Assembly (NCBI GenBank): GCA_965231905.1
Contig: CBDDOO010000001.1
Location: 310,001-374,000, forward strand
Reading direction: 5' to 3'
Source of the DNA: G963663315 sp965231905
Lineage (GTDB): Bacteria; Pseudomonadota; Gammaproteobacteria; Arenicellales; Poriferihabitantaceae
Length of the DNA stretch: 64,000 nt
Position 1 is the first letter of the stretch, and the number at the start of each line of letters is the position of its first letter. Under the pieces are notes generated by a model that had not been told where the DNA came from, did not search any database, and saw only the letters and a program-made list of their open reading frames with translations. Shown here in pieces: positions 35,946 through 45,223 of the stretch. The position numbers and the translations under genes were made by a program.

Positions 35946-36776
35946 TCACGTATCCAGATTCTTGCCGACAATGCGCATCAGGAAGAGCGCCACAATGTTG
36001 GCGAGGATGACCGCGTAGATGCCGCCGGCCGAACCGAGACCCACATTCTGACTCTCCAACACACGCTGGAAAATCAGATAGGTCAGCGTCCGGGTACCGA
36101 ACGAACCCTGCGTCGTCACGAAGATTTCGGCGAAAATCGACAACAGGAATATCGTCTGGATCAGAATGACGATGGTAATGGCCTGACCGAGGTGCGGCAG
36201 GATGATATGGCGGAAGCGGGCCAGGGGCGGGGCGCCGTCCATCTCACCAGCTTCCAGTTGCTCGCGGTCCAGCGACTGGACCGCCGTCAGCAGGATCAGC
36301 GTTGCGAAGGGCAGCCATTGCCACGAGACGATCAGGGTGATGGAAAAGAGTGATGCCTGACTCAACCATTCCAGCGGCGCCAGGCCGAAGAATTTCCAGA
36401 GATGCGCAAACAGCCCGTTCACCGGATCCATGAACATGTTCTTCCAGACCAGCGCCGAAACGGTCGGCATCACGAAGAACGGCGCGATGACCAGTATCCG
36501 GACGATGCCCTGCCCCCACATCGGCTGATCCAGCAGGAGCGCAAGCAGGATGCCCAGGACCACGGTGATCAGCAGCGCACCACCCACGATGATGAGTGTC
36601 GCCTGCACGCTCGGCCAGAACGAGCTTGAGGTGACAAAGCGGACATAGTTCTCGAACCCGATCCACCCCAGGTCACCGCCTCGCAGCGGCAGGTAGCGCT
36701 TGAACGAAAAGTAGAGCGTCATGATCAGGGGCACGAGCATCCAGCCAAGCAGCAGGACAACCGCGGGCGCCATCAT
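35946..36776 (-). CDS. smoF: Polyol ABC transporter permease (MalF type)
   Basis: The 276-residue CUT1 permease has six spans and the EAA loop EQLEAGEMDGAPPLARFRHIILP. The first ATG (36776) leaves almost no residues before TM1. In frame upstream the sequence continues with ATLHARSAARLMMAP, preceded by AAGGA at ideal spacing from an ATA codon at 36810-36812. Related permeases, as I remember them, start MATxHxRxAARLM, so the natural start may be 36812 using ATA. The CDS is reported from the canonical ATG. It follows the binding-protein gene by 71 bases. Confidence 0.85.
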   Translation of the reverse strand: MMAPAVVLLLGWMLVPLIMTLYFSFKRYLPLRGGDLGWIGFENYVRFVTSSSFWPSVQATLIIVGGALLITVVLGILLALLLDQPMWGQGIVRILVIAPFFVMPTVSALVWKNMFMDPVNGLFAHLWKFFGLAPLEWLSQASLFSITLIVSWQWLPFATLILLTAVQSLDREQLEAGEMDGAPPLARFRHIILPHLGQAITIVILIQTIFLLSIFAEIFVTTQGSFGTRTLTYLIFQRVLESQNVGLGSAGGIYAVILANIVALFLMRIVGKNLDT

Positions 36777-36847
36777 CAGGCGGGCGGCGGATCTTGCATG
36801 CAGGGTTGCTATGACGCAGTTCCTTTGGGGTCAGGCTGATGCCGTCA

Positions 36848-38158
36848 TCAGTAACCGGCGGCCTCCATCTCCTCGGCTGTCAGGGCCTGTGCCTTCTCGA
36901 GCGCCTTCTCGACGGTCTGCTGGCCGGCGAGCGCGGCCGAGAATTCCTGGCCCACTTGCGTGGCAATGCCCGCGAACTCCGGAATGGCGACGAACTGGAC
37001 ACCGGTATAGGGCACCGGATCGACGGTCGGCTGCTTCGGGTCGGCCGCGTTGATCGAGTTCAGCGTCATCCTGGCGAAGGGCGCAGCCTCCAGATAAGCG
37101 GGATTCTCGTACAGCGAGGTTCGGGTGCCGGGCGGGACATTAGCCCAGCCTTCTTTCGACGCCACGAGCGCCGTGTATTCCTTGCTGGTCGCCCAGGCGA
37201 TAAACTTCTTTGCCGCATCCGTCGCGTCGGAACCGGCCGGGATTGCCAGCGACCAGGCCCAGAGCCAGTTGCCGCGTTTGCCGAGACCATTGTCGGGAGC
37301 CAGAGCGAATCCGACACTGTCGGCCACTGTCGAGTCGTTCGGGTTGGTCACGAACGAGGCTGCCACGGTTGCATCAATCCACATTCCGCACTTGCCTTGC
37401 TGGAAGAGGGACAGATTCTCGTTGAATCCGTTGGTCGAGGCCCCCGGAGGACCATAGCTGGTCATCAGGTCCATGTAGAAACTGAGCGTGTTGGCCCAGG
37501 CTTCGCTGTCGAACTGGGGTTTCCAGTTCTCGTCAAACCAGCGCGCGCCGAAGGAATTCGAGGTGGCGGTCAGAAATGCCATGTTCTCGCCCCAGCCGGC
37601 CTTTCCGCGGAGGCAGACGCCATAGATCCCGTTGTCCCGGTCCGTCATCGCCGCCGCCGCTTGCCTGATGAAATCCCAGGTCGGCGCTTCGGGCATTTCG
37701 AGGTCGGCTTTCTTCATCAGGTCGGTCCGGTACATTACCATGGAGCTCTCCCCGTAGAACGGCGCCGCGTACAGCTCGCCATCGACGGTCAGGCCGGAGC
37801 GTATCGCGGGAAGCAGGTCATCGGCATCCCATCCGGCGGGTAGGTCGTTCAATGATGTGAGCCAGCCGTTCTTGCTCCAGATCGGAACCTCGTAGGTGCC
37901 GATGGTCAGCACATCGAACTGGCCGCCTTTCGTGGCAATGTCCTGGGTCACACGCTGGCGCAGTACGTTCTCTTCCAGCGTGACCCATTCCAGGGTGATG
38001 TCGGGATTCCTGGATGTGAAATCCTCTGTCAGCCCCTGCATTCGGATCATGTCGCCGTTGTTGACGGTTGCAATGGTGACGGTGGTGGCAGCGTGGGCGC
38101 CGGCTGTCGCGACAAGTGCAACCGCGCCAACTGCACAAAGAGTGGTCTTCAAGCTCAT
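36848..38158 (-). CDS. smoE: Polyol ABC transporter periplasmic binding protein
   Basis: The 436-residue protein has a Sec signal (LCAVGAVALVATAGAHAAT, cleavage after AHA) and the SBP_bac_1 fold, with FTSRNPDITLEWVTLEEN early and a repeated QFDVLTIGTYEVPIW near 80-95. C-terminal motifs such as YTALVASKEGWANVPPG match binding proteins for mannitol/sorbitol. It is the first gene of the operon behind a promoter with a palindromic operator and a GGGAG RBS. Ligand is inferred from mannitol dehydrogenase in the operon. Confidence 0.85.
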   Translation of the reverse strand: MSLKTTLCAVGAVALVATAGAHAATTVTIATVNNGDMIRMQGLTEDFTSRNPDITLEWVTLEENVLRQRVTQDIATKGGQFDVLTIGTYEVPIWSKNGWLTSLNDLPAGWDADDLLPAIRSGLTVDGELYAAPFYGESSMVMYRTDLMKKADLEMPEAPTWDFIRQAAAAMTDRDNGIYGVCLRGKAGWGENMAFLTATSNSFGARWFDENWKPQFDSEAWANTLSFYMDLMTSYGPPGASTNGFNENLSLFQQGKCGMWIDATVAASFVTNPNDSTVADSVGFALAPDNGLGKRGNWLWAWSLAIPAGSDATDAAKKFIAWATSKEYTALVASKEGWANVPPGTRTSLYENPAYLEAAPFARMTLNSINAADPKQPTVDPVPYTGVQFVAIPEFAGIATQVGQEFSAALAGQQTVEKALEKAQALTAEEMEAAGY

Positions 38159-38183
38159 GTTATCTCCCGGAAGTTCACGAATT

Positions 38184-38227
38184 AATCAACTTAATTGATT
38201 TAATCCTGTTTGCCTTTGCCAAGTCAA
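38184..38227 (-). promoter_or_regulatory. Promoter and palindromic operator of the polyol operon
   Basis: On the minus strand, TTGACT (38222-38227) and TTAAAT (38198-38203) form a -35/-10 pair with an 18-base spacer. A palindrome AATCAA-CTTAA-TTGATT (38184-38200) overlaps the -10 and start point, so a bound repressor would block RNA polymerase. The ROK protein at the operon end is the natural candidate. Confidence 0.55.
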
Positions 38228-38409
38228 GGACTTTTTTGATCCGTGGCCGGTGGCGCAAGCGGGTCAAGGCCGATCCCGGACTGCCATTTCCTGACGGATT
38301 GGCGATTCTCTCCCGGTTCGGCCCGCGCGGTCCAGCTTTGTCGGGCATAATCCGAATATCCCATTAGCCATATTTCCGATGATTTTGCGGGGGGTTAAGC
38401 TGTATCGCT

Positions 38410-38856
38410 ATGAACGATGACTCTTCAGTAAATCTGGGCAGCGGCATTTCCGCGTTTGAATCGAAGCATTTCGCTTTGGCGCTGCGTATCCTGTCGCCTT
38501 TGGCGGAGGACGGCAACGCCGAGGCGCAATACCGTATGGCGATCATGCATCAAAATGGCCTGGGTGTGGTCCGCAACGAATTGATGGCGTTCAAAAACAT
38601 GAAACTGGCTGCCGAACAATCGCTTGCCCTGGCTCAACACGGGCTGGGGTTCATGTATATGGAAGGAGAATGTGTGGGGCAGGATGCTTCGAGCGCGATA
38701 TACTGGTTTACCCGGGCTGCAAATCAGGGACTGGTGGGTTCGCAGGCGACACTGGCCTTGCTGTACGAGGAAGGCCGCGGTTGCGAGGTGGATCTGGAAA
38801 AAGCGAAAATGTGGTATCGGAAGGCGGGTTTTGGCGACAAGGCCGATTCGCTTTGA
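38410..38856 (+). CDS. Sel1-repeat (TPR-like) protein
   Basis: The 148-residue protein has about three Sel1-like repeats: AEDGNAEAQYRMAIMHQNGLGV, then AEQSLALAQHGLGFMYMEGECV, and AANQGLVGSQATLALLYEEGRG. These pair helices into a solenoid for protein-protein contacts. There is no signal peptide. The end overlaps a possible TTG start of the next gene (TTGA), hinting at coupling. Function is not predictable from the repeats. Confidence 0.85.
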   Translation: MNDDSSVNLGSGISAFESKHFALALRILSPLAEDGNAEAQYRMAIMHQNGLGVVRNELMAFKNMKLAAEQSLALAQHGLGFMYMEGECVGQDASSAIYWFTRAANQGLVGSQATLALLYEEGRGCEVDLEKAKMWYRKAGFGDKADSL

Positions 38857-38909
38857 ATGCTCCCACTGAACATGCCGGGGTGGAATCATCCAGCGCTCCG
38901 CAGTCGCGT

Positions 38910-39998
38910 ATGCGACGGTATCTTCAACTCATCGCAACCGGCCCGGAGCTGAGTAAATCCCTGACCGAAGCGCAGGCGGAGGATGCCATGGACATGATCC
39001 TGAAAGGCCGGATCAGCCCGGTGCGAACGGCGCTGTTCCTGATTGCGTTACGCATGAAACGCGAAACCGATGCCGAGAACATCGGCGTTCTCAATGCGCT
39101 GATGCGTAATCTCAAGACTTGCGTAACCCGCAGCCCGGAAATCCTGGCTGTCGCCGACCCGTTCAACGGTTATACCCGCAGCCTGCCGGCAACCCCGTTT
39201 CTGCCGGCGGTCTACGCCGCCTGCGGATTGCCGACCTATATACACGGATTGGATCACGTCGGTCCGAAGTATGGCATCACGGCGCGAATGGCGCTCGCCG
39301 CCGCCGGGGTCAATGTCGAACTGGATCCGACCATAGCCGCGCGAAAACTGGACTGTGCGGATACAGGCTGGAGTTATCTGGATCAGGGACAATATATCCC
39401 TGAGCTGAACAAACTGGTTGAACTTCGGGATGAGATGGTGAAACGAAGCTGTATTTCTACGCTGGAGGTAGTGTTGCAACCCTTGCGGGGCGCTCGCGCC
39501 ACTTATCTTATGACCGGGTTCGTGCACAAGGCTTATCCTCCGGTTTATGCGATGCTGGCCAGACATGCCGGATTTGATTCAAGCGCCATTATCCGCGGGG
39601 TGGAAGGAGGTTGTATTCCTTCGCTCAGCCAGGTGTCCCGTTATTTTGGCTGTTGGGGGGATGAGGAGTTGACGCTGAATAAACTGGCGCCCGGTGAGTT
39701 CGGGATAGAACGGAAACAGCGGGCGATACCGATTCCGGAATCATTCCAGTCGGATATCGAACAAACATCCTGCAACAATACACAGGTACTCAGGGGGGGT
39801 GTGGAATATATGGTTGAGCTTGGGCTCGAAGCGCTGGGCAACACTCCCGGCAAGATGCGGGATAGCCTGATTTACGGCGCCGCCATCGGGTTGAGACAAT
39901 TCAGGATGGCTTCCGATTCACGCGAGGCGGCGGCCATGGCGACCAGAGCGATTTCCAGCGGTGAGGCGTTGGCAAGATTCAGGGCGGCCTGCTGTTGA
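38910..39998 (+). CDS. TrpD2-like (YbiB-type) glycosyl transferase-fold protein
   Basis: The 362-residue protein resembles the anthranilate phosphoribosyltransferase fold: an N-terminal helical bundle (ALFLIALRMKRETDAENIGVL) and an alpha/beta core. It lacks the full phosphoribosyl-pyrophosphate signature of TrpD, and resembles the TrpD2/YbiB group, which is thought to bind nucleic acid rather than make tryptophan. ATG 38910 is chosen; TTG 38853, overlapping the Sel1 stop, would add 19 residues. It precedes cysG by about 40 bases. Confidence 0.7.
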   Translation: MRRYLQLIATGPELSKSLTEAQAEDAMDMILKGRISPVRTALFLIALRMKRETDAENIGVLNALMRNLKTCVTRSPEILAVADPFNGYTRSLPATPFLPAVYAACGLPTYIHGLDHVGPKYGITARMALAAAGVNVELDPTIAARKLDCADTGWSYLDQGQYIPELNKLVELRDEMVKRSCISTLEVVLQPLRGARATYLMTGFVHKAYPPVYAMLARHAGFDSSAIIRGVEGGCIPSLSQVSRYFGCWGDEELTLNKLAPGEFGIERKQRAIPIPESFQSDIEQTSCNNTQVLRGGVEYMVELGLEALGNTPGKMRDSLIYGAAIGLRQFRMASDSREAAAMATRAISSGEALARFRAACC

Positions 39999-40037
39999 GC
40001 CAGATTCTCCCTGGACTCCCTGACTGACGGGATTGTG

Positions 40038-41423
40038 ATGAAGTATCTGCCGCTCATGCACAATTTTTCCGGTTGCCGCTGTCTGGTGGCAGGCGGCGGG
40101 AAAGTGGCCTTGAGACGCGCCCGGCGTGTACTGGACGCGGGGGGAAGGGTGGATGTCATCGCGGTGAAGTGTCTGCCCGAACTGAACGAAATCATCCTCG
40201 CGAACAACGGCAGTGTCCGGCTTCGGCCCTGGCGTTCCGGCGACCTCGAGAGCCACTATAAACTGGTGGTGGCCGCGACCAATGACAAGGAGGTCAATCG
40301 GCAAATTGCCGAGGCTGGCAAGCGGCGTGGCATTGCGGTCAATGTGGTGGATGATTCCTCGCTGTGCGATGTCATTTTTCCGACCGTCATCAACCGTGAG
40401 CCAACGCAGATTGCCATTACCAGCGGCAGCGCCTCTCCCCAGTTCGCCAACCTGCTGCGCCACCGGATCAACCTGTTCATCCCGAGCGGTTATGGCCGGC
40501 TTGCGGAGTTGTTCGGGCGATACCGCCGACAGATCAATCAACGGATCCAGCATCCGGGTGAACGCAGAAGCTTCTGGAACAAGGTCGTATATGGCCACAT
40601 TGCCGAAAGCGCGTTATCGGGAAATATCGAGCTTGCGGAATCCTGTTTGCAGGCGGCGATTGCGGACCATCGGGGGTTTTCAGACTGTGGAGAGGTTTAT
40701 CTGATCGGGGCCGGGCCGGGCGACCCTGACCTGTTGACCCTGCGCGCGTTTCGGCTGTTGCAGCAGGCCGAGATTGTGATTTATGACCGGCTGGTGTCGA
40801 AGGAGACCCTGGACCGGCTGGAAGAGGGCAAGGAGTTGATTTATGTCGGCAAGCAGCGCTCGAAACATACACTGCCGCAAACACAAATCAATGATCTCCT
40901 GGTGCAATATGCCAGACAGGGGAAGCGGGTCGCGAGATTGAAGGGGGGTGATCCCTTTATCTTTGGCAGGGGCGGGGAGGAAATAGAAAAACTGGCCGAG
41001 AACCGCATTCCTTTCCAGATTATTCCCGGCATCACCGCGGCGACCGGATGCGCCAGCTATGCCGGCATTCCGCTGACTCACCGCGATCATGCGCAATCCG
41101 TGCGCTTTGTGACCGGGCAGTTGCAGAATGGATCCGTCAATCTTGACTGGGATAACCTGATTGCCCGCGAGCAGACACTGGTTTTCTATATGGCTTTGCA
41201 GGGGTTGCCGACAATCTGCAAGCAATTGATTGCCCATGATTGTTCTCCCGACACTCTGGCCGCGGTCATCGAGAAAGGGACGACCCCGGAGCAGCGTGTG
41301 TACATCAGTACCCTGGAAAAACTTCCCGCCGTCATGGTCGACAGCAATATCCAGGCGCCGACCCTGACCATAGTCGGGTCAGTAGTCAGTCTGCATTCGA
41401 AGCTGGGGTGGTTCAACCGATGA
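40038..41423 (+). CDS. cysG: Siroheme synthase CysG (trifunctional)
   Basis: The 461-residue protein makes siroheme from uroporphyrinogen III. The N-terminal part (residues 1-150) is precorrin-2 dehydrogenase/ferrochelatase with the NAD site CLVAGGGKVALRRA; the C-terminal part (215-455) is the SAM-dependent methylase, with VYLIGAGPGDPDLLTLRA, VIYDRLVS and GGDPFIFGRGGEE. Siroheme is the cofactor of sulfite and nitrite reductases. GTG at 40035 is directly before the ATG chosen. It converges with a cysteine desulfurase gene, linking the area to sulfur metabolism. Confidence 0.95.
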   Translation: MKYLPLMHNFSGCRCLVAGGGKVALRRARRVLDAGGRVDVIAVKCLPELNEIILANNGSVRLRPWRSGDLESHYKLVVAATNDKEVNRQIAEAGKRRGIAVNVVDDSSLCDVIFPTVINREPTQIAITSGSASPQFANLLRHRINLFIPSGYGRLAELFGRYRRQINQRIQHPGERRSFWNKVVYGHIAESALSGNIELAESCLQAAIADHRGFSDCGEVYLIGAGPGDPDLLTLRAFRLLQQAEIVIYDRLVSKETLDRLEEGKELIYVGKQRSKHTLPQTQINDLLVQYARQGKRVARLKGGDPFIFGRGGEEIEKLAENRIPFQIIPGITAATGCASYAGIPLTHRDHAQSVRFVTGQLQNGSVNLDWDNLIAREQTLVFYMALQGLPTICKQLIAHDCSPDTLAAVIEKGTTPEQRVYISTLEKLPAVMVDSNIQAPTLTIVGSVVSLHSKLGWFNR

Positions 41424-41461
41424 CTTTCGGACGACCTCAGGTTGAACCGAACTGAACCGGA

Positions 41462-42679
41462 TTACATTTCCGCCAGTTCCTGAACGCCCTCGATGGCCTG
41501 TTCCAGGTCTTCGTCATCTGTGAAGTAACCGGGAGAAAATCGAACGGTCCCGTTTTGTGGAACGGTATTGGCATCCTGGTGAACCAGCGGCGCGCAATGC
41601 AGGCCGGCCCGGACACATACGGCGTAATCCGCATCCAGCATCGTGCCGACCTGATCTGCGGGCAGGTCTCCGATATTGATCGATAGTGTTGCAACCCTGG
41701 GGCGGTTTCTCCCGGGACCGTAAACCCTGACATTCTCAATATCCCTGAATGCGGTCTCCAACTCTTTCACATGGGCTACCTCTTTCCCCTCTATATGTTG
41801 CAGTGCGGCCCGGCAGGCTTCGGTATGGCTGACATCCCCGCCAGCGCCATTCAGTTGTTCTTTGCCCAGTTCCGCGAACCATTTCTGCGCGGCATTCAGC
41901 CCTGCGATACCGGGCAGCGACACTGTGCCGGTCTCAAGATGATGGGGATAGTTATCGGGTTGGAACGGGGTGATTGAATCAACACCGGTTCCGCCTACCC
42001 GCGCCGGACGAATCCAGACGCCGTCATTGACCAGCATTCCACCGATACCCATGGGACCAAACAGGCCCTTGTGGCCGGTGAAGGTCAGGACGTCAATGCA
42101 ACAGTCCTGCATGTCGATGGTCAAAACCCCGGCGCTCTGGCAGGTATCGACTATAAAAGTCACCTCCGCTTCGCGCGCAATCCGTCCAATCGACTTCAAA
42201 TCCTGGACAGAGCCCAGTACATTGGAAGCATGGTTGACTACGATCACTTTTGTTTCAGAGCGGATCGCCTTTTTTATTTCCTGTACATCGACATAGCCCT
42301 GTTCATCATGTTCTACGCGAGTGACGGCGACGTTATGGTCCCGCTCCAGGTGGTTCAACGGTCGGATAACAGAATTATGTTCCAAACGGGTACTGATTAC
42401 ATGATCACCGGATACCAGCATGCCGAACAGCGCGATGTTGAGTGAATCCGAGGCATTCTGGGTAAAAACAACGCGATTGCTGTCACTGCCGAAATTGAAA
42501 AACTGTCCCAGCAACCGACGTGTCTGGGAGATCATCTTTTCGGCTTCCACTGCCAGTTCATGTCCGGCGCGGCCCGGATTCACCCCGTAGCCGCGATAGA
42601 ATTGATCCATGAATTCATATACGCATTCAGGTTTCGGCCAGGAAGTGGCGGCATTGTCCAGATAGTAGTGTTCTTTCAT
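41462..42679 (-). CDS. Cysteine desulfurase-family PLP enzyme
   Basis: From ATG 42679 (405 residues, MKEHYYLDNAATSWPKPECV), this is a fold-type I aminotransferase-class V protein. The PLP Lys is in TFTGHKGLFGP, and the active-site Cys in CVRAGLHCAPL, as in the class II (SufS/CsdA-like) desulfurases; a longer frame to 42715 lacks RBS. It releases sulfur from cysteine as persulfide for Fe-S clusters or thiolation. It stands alone and converges with cysG. Confidence 0.85.
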   Translation of the reverse strand: MKEHYYLDNAATSWPKPECVYEFMDQFYRGYGVNPGRAGHELAVEAEKMISQTRRLLGQFFNFGSDSNRVVFTQNASDSLNIALFGMLVSGDHVISTRLEHNSVIRPLNHLERDHNVAVTRVEHDEQGYVDVQEIKKAIRSETKVIVVNHASNVLGSVQDLKSIGRIAREAEVTFIVDTCQSAGVLTIDMQDCCIDVLTFTGHKGLFGPMGIGGMLVNDGVWIRPARVGGTGVDSITPFQPDNYPHHLETGTVSLPGIAGLNAAQKWFAELGKEQLNGAGGDVSHTEACRAALQHIEGKEVAHVKELETAFRDIENVRVYGPGRNRPRVATLSINIGDLPADQVGTMLDADYAVCVRAGLHCAPLVHQDANTVPQNGTVRFSPGYFTDDEDLEQAIEGVQELAEM

Positions 42680-42715
42680 CGGGGCCTCGCAAATGAAGTG
42701 GTGGCGTATAGTCAT

Positions 42716-43097
42716 CTGAACTGCGGATAGATGATCCGGTGAAAGAAAATTATATACCTGTATGGTTGGGAAAATAGTCTAAAAAATCCAGAAGATCGGT
42801 TTATATTGAAACCAATGTTTCAATATTATCAATATAGGTAGATTGCTGGAAGCGAGAGAATCGCCAATTCAGATCCTTATCGCCAAAATCAATTTCCGTT
42901 TATTTTGACAGAAATATCACTATTCAGGCCATATTCGGTTGAAATTGTTATGAAATTTTCTGCTTTAAGTGTTAAGGTTCGCGGGTTTTCAGGTTGGCGG
43001 TATTAGGTTATCGCCACATTTTGCTTTCTACTTCAAACCGGTGAATTTGGATGTGGAAATTTTATGTAGATTCACCATTCAAGTAGAGAAAAATATA
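42716..43097 (+). promoter_or_regulatory. AT-rich leader region upstream of the cold-shock gene
   Basis: This 380-base stretch has no gene. It is markedly AT-rich compared with its neighbours and includes the divergent desulfurase promoter. Long structured 5' leaders are typical of cspA-type mRNAs, where they control translation at low temperature. I could not define the transcription start. Confidence 0.35.
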
Positions 43098-43307
43098 ATG
43101 AGTAAAGGTAAGGTCAAGTGGTTTAGCGCCGCTAAGGGTTTCGGATTTATCACGCCACAGGAAGGGGGAAAAGATCTTTTTGTCCACTATTCTGAAATTC
43201 AAAGTGGCGGTGGTTATGCGACGCTGAATGAAGGGCAGGAGGTTGAGTTTGAGGTGGGGCAGGGTCAGAAAGGCCCCTGCGCCAATAATGTCGTGCCTGT
43301 CCAGTAA
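43098..43307 (+). CDS. Cold-shock protein, CspA family
   Basis: The 69-residue protein is a single cold-shock domain: MSKGKVKWFSAAKGFGFITP contains RNP1 (KGFGFIT), and DLFVHYSEI is RNP2. These aromatic residues bind single-stranded RNA or DNA. ATG 43098 is chosen because the domain starts there; the upstream frame is leader sequence. It likely acts as an RNA chaperone in cold or stress. A stem-loop terminator follows. Confidence 0.95.
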   Translation: MSKGKVKWFSAAKGFGFITPQEGGKDLFVHYSEIQSGGGYATLNEGQEVEFEVGQGQKGPCANNVVPVQ

Positions 43308-43328
43308 CCTATAAGGGACAGAGCAAAT

Positions 43329-43377
43329 GCAGACAAGCTTGTCTGAAGCCAGGCTTGTCTGCAACCCGTTTCGGGTT
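43329..43377 (+). terminator. Tandem stem-loops after the cold-shock gene
   Basis: GCAGACAAGC (43329-43338) pairs perfectly with GCTTGTCTGC (43353-43362), and AACCCG-TTT-CGGGTT (43363-43377) forms a second hairpin. There is no long T tract, so it is a weak terminator on both strands, shared with the convergent dehydrogenase gene. Confidence 0.5.
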
Positions 43378-43409
43378 CCCCTGCCGGATTTCCGGTTGCG
43401 TATCCGGCG

Positions 43410-44399
43410 CTAAATCTGCAATACCACCTTGGGCGCGGCACAATATCCGTTGTGGATTTCGTCGAAAGCGCCTCCCCCATCACCGAGCGGACGGGATTCA
43501 ATCCAGTCCAGCGTACCCAGCGCTCCGCTGTGCAGCTTCCGCAGTGTGACCCGCAAATCCAGGGGAGAATAGGTATAACATCCAATCAGTGTTATTTCCT
43601 GCAGGGTCATGCGCCTGACATCCATGCTGCCCTTGTTGTCCATCAGCCCAATGTGCACAATGGTTGATCCCGGCCGGGCGCTGGCTATGCTGGTATTCCG
43701 GGTGTTGGCATTGCCAACGGCGTCAAAGACCAGATCATAGTCATTTTCTGCGGGAGGGTTTTCAATCGGGTCAAAAACCCTGCAATCGGTATGGTCAATG
43801 ACCGTTTGCCGTCTCAATGGATTGGTTTCGGCCAGGTCAACCCGCACCGTCCCCTTGTCCAGCAGAATCAATGCAGTCAGCAGGCCAACCGAACCGGCGC
43901 CGATAACCAGAGCTTTGGCTTCACTGACCGGGCGGGCGCTGGCTTTTTCACCCAGCGATACCGCATGCAGCGCGGTGGCGCCCGGTTCCGTCAAGGCCGC
44001 CTTGCCGGCATCCATGCCGTCCGGTACTTCAATCAGATTTCGTTCCGGGATGGCAACCTGTTCAGCGAAGGCCCCGGCCCGAACCATGCCGATCAAATCC
44101 CTGTGGGCACAGAGATTCTGGCGACCGCCTGAACAGTCATCGCATGTACCGCAGGTGATGAGTGGATTGAGCACAACCCTGCTGCCCGGTTTGCTGCCTT
44201 GCAATACCACTCCAACGGCTTCATGGCCGAGAATCAGGGGAGGTATCCGGCGCGGGTCGTGCCCCATCCAGGCGTGCATGTCGGAACCGCAAATACCGAC
44301 GGATTGAACAGCGACCAGCGCTTCATCCTGACCAGGAGCCGGGTCCGGTTCGTCTCGGTAGGTCATTTGCTGATTGGCTGTATAGACCAGGGCTTTCAT
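43410..44399 (-). CDS. Zinc-dependent alcohol dehydrogenase of the sulfopropanediol locus
   Basis: The 329-residue medium-chain dehydrogenase has catalytic zinc ligands in VGICGSDMHAW and GHEAVG, structural zinc cysteines (CGTCDDCSGGRQNLC) and the NAD motif VIGAGSVGLLTAL. It is co-directional with an SDR, HpsN and TRAP genes. In hps loci two dehydrogenases (HpsO, HpsP) interconvert 2,3-dihydroxypropane-1-sulfonate enantiomers, and this enzyme could be one. The direct evidence is only the family; the substrate is from context. It is the last gene of the operon. Confidence 0.8.
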   Translation of the reverse strand: MKALVYTANQQMTYRDEPDPAPGQDEALVAVQSVGICGSDMHAWMGHDPRRIPPLILGHEAVGVVLQGSKPGSRVVLNPLITCGTCDDCSGGRQNLCAHRDLIGMVRAGAFAEQVAIPERNLIEVPDGMDAGKAALTEPGATALHAVSLGEKASARPVSEAKALVIGAGSVGLLTALILLDKGTVRVDLAETNPLRRQTVIDHTDCRVFDPIENPPAENDYDLVFDAVGNANTRNTSIASARPGSTIVHIGLMDNKGSMDVRRMTLQEITLIGCYTYSPLDLRVTLRKLHSGALGTLDWIESRPLGDGGGAFDEIHNGYCAAPKVVLQI

Positions 44400-44413
44400 A
44401 TTCGCCTCCTGTA

Positions 44414-45205
44414 TTACCCGGCAGAGAAACCGCCATCAATGTGTAGTATCTGTCCGGTGATATAGGCAGACGCGGCAGACGCGAAGAAAATGGTAATGCC
44501 GGACAGATCGCTTAAATTCCCGTTACGTCCCGACATGGTCTGGCTGGCCCTCCACTGTTCGGTCTCGGGATCGTCAAATACGGAGGCAGTCAGTTCGGTC
44601 GGGAAAAATCCCGGCGCTATCGCGTTACAGGTGATACCCTGTACAGACCAGGCCTGCGCCATCGCCCGGGTCAGTTGGCAGATACCGCCTTTTGACGCCC
44701 CATAAGCCAGACTGTTGGCAAATGCGCGGAATGATTGTAAAGACGCAATGTTGATGATGCGTCCGTAGCCGTTTCCAATCATACCGGGCACAAATTCCCG
44801 GCTGAAAAAAAACGGTACGCAAAGATTCAGGTTGACGGTCGCGTCCCAGCTTTCAATGGTGATCTCATCCACGCTCTGGCGAAGGTTGATTCCGGCCGCG
44901 TTGACAACGCCATCAACATGCCCGAACATATCCCTGCATTGCGCGGCGACCTCCCGGATTCCGGGTCGGTCCCCCAGGTCGGCGCAGACTGACCTGGCTC
45001 GTCCGCCGTTTTCGGTGATTTCTTCAACCACATTGTCGAGTGGATCCCTGCGTCGGGCGATGCCGATGACGGCGGCTCCCGCGGCGGCCAGAACCCGGGT
45101 CATCTCGCGGCCAATGCCCGAACTGGCGCCGGTAATCACGAAAACCCGGCCATCCAGGGAAAACTGGTCGAGAGGGTTATTCCGGATTGAAGACGGGCCT
45201 GGCAT
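44414..45205 (-). CDS. Short-chain dehydrogenase of the sulfopropanediol locus
   Basis: The 263-residue SDR is complete: TGASSGIGRE nucleotide site (about 20-29), NAAG, catalytic Ser in NIASLQSF and Tyr-x3-Lys in AYGASKGG. It resembles gluconate 5-dehydrogenase-like enzymes. Located between the zinc dehydrogenase (14 bases) and HpsN (18 bases), it probably oxidises a secondary alcohol such as the C2 of dihydroxypropanesulfonate (HpsO/HpsP role). Unlike the SDR at 7.7 kb, its active site is intact. Confidence 0.85.
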   Translation of the reverse strand: MPGPSSIRNNPLDQFSLDGRVFVITGASSGIGREMTRVLAAAGAAVIGIARRRDPLDNVVEEITENGGRARSVCADLGDRPGIREVAAQCRDMFGHVDGVVNAAGINLRQSVDEITIESWDATVNLNLCVPFFFSREFVPGMIGNGYGRIINIASLQSFRAFANSLAYGASKGGICQLTRAMAQAWSVQGITCNAIAPGFFPTELTASVFDDPETEQWRASQTMSGRNGNLSDLSGITIFFASAASAYITGQILHIDGGFSAG

Positions 45206-45223
45206 GTCCCGACAAACCTCGCC

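Noticed and set aside
36839..37843. 334-residue plus-strand frame
   Set aside because: It is antisense to the binding-protein gene smoE and is Arg/Gly/His-rich shadow sequence.
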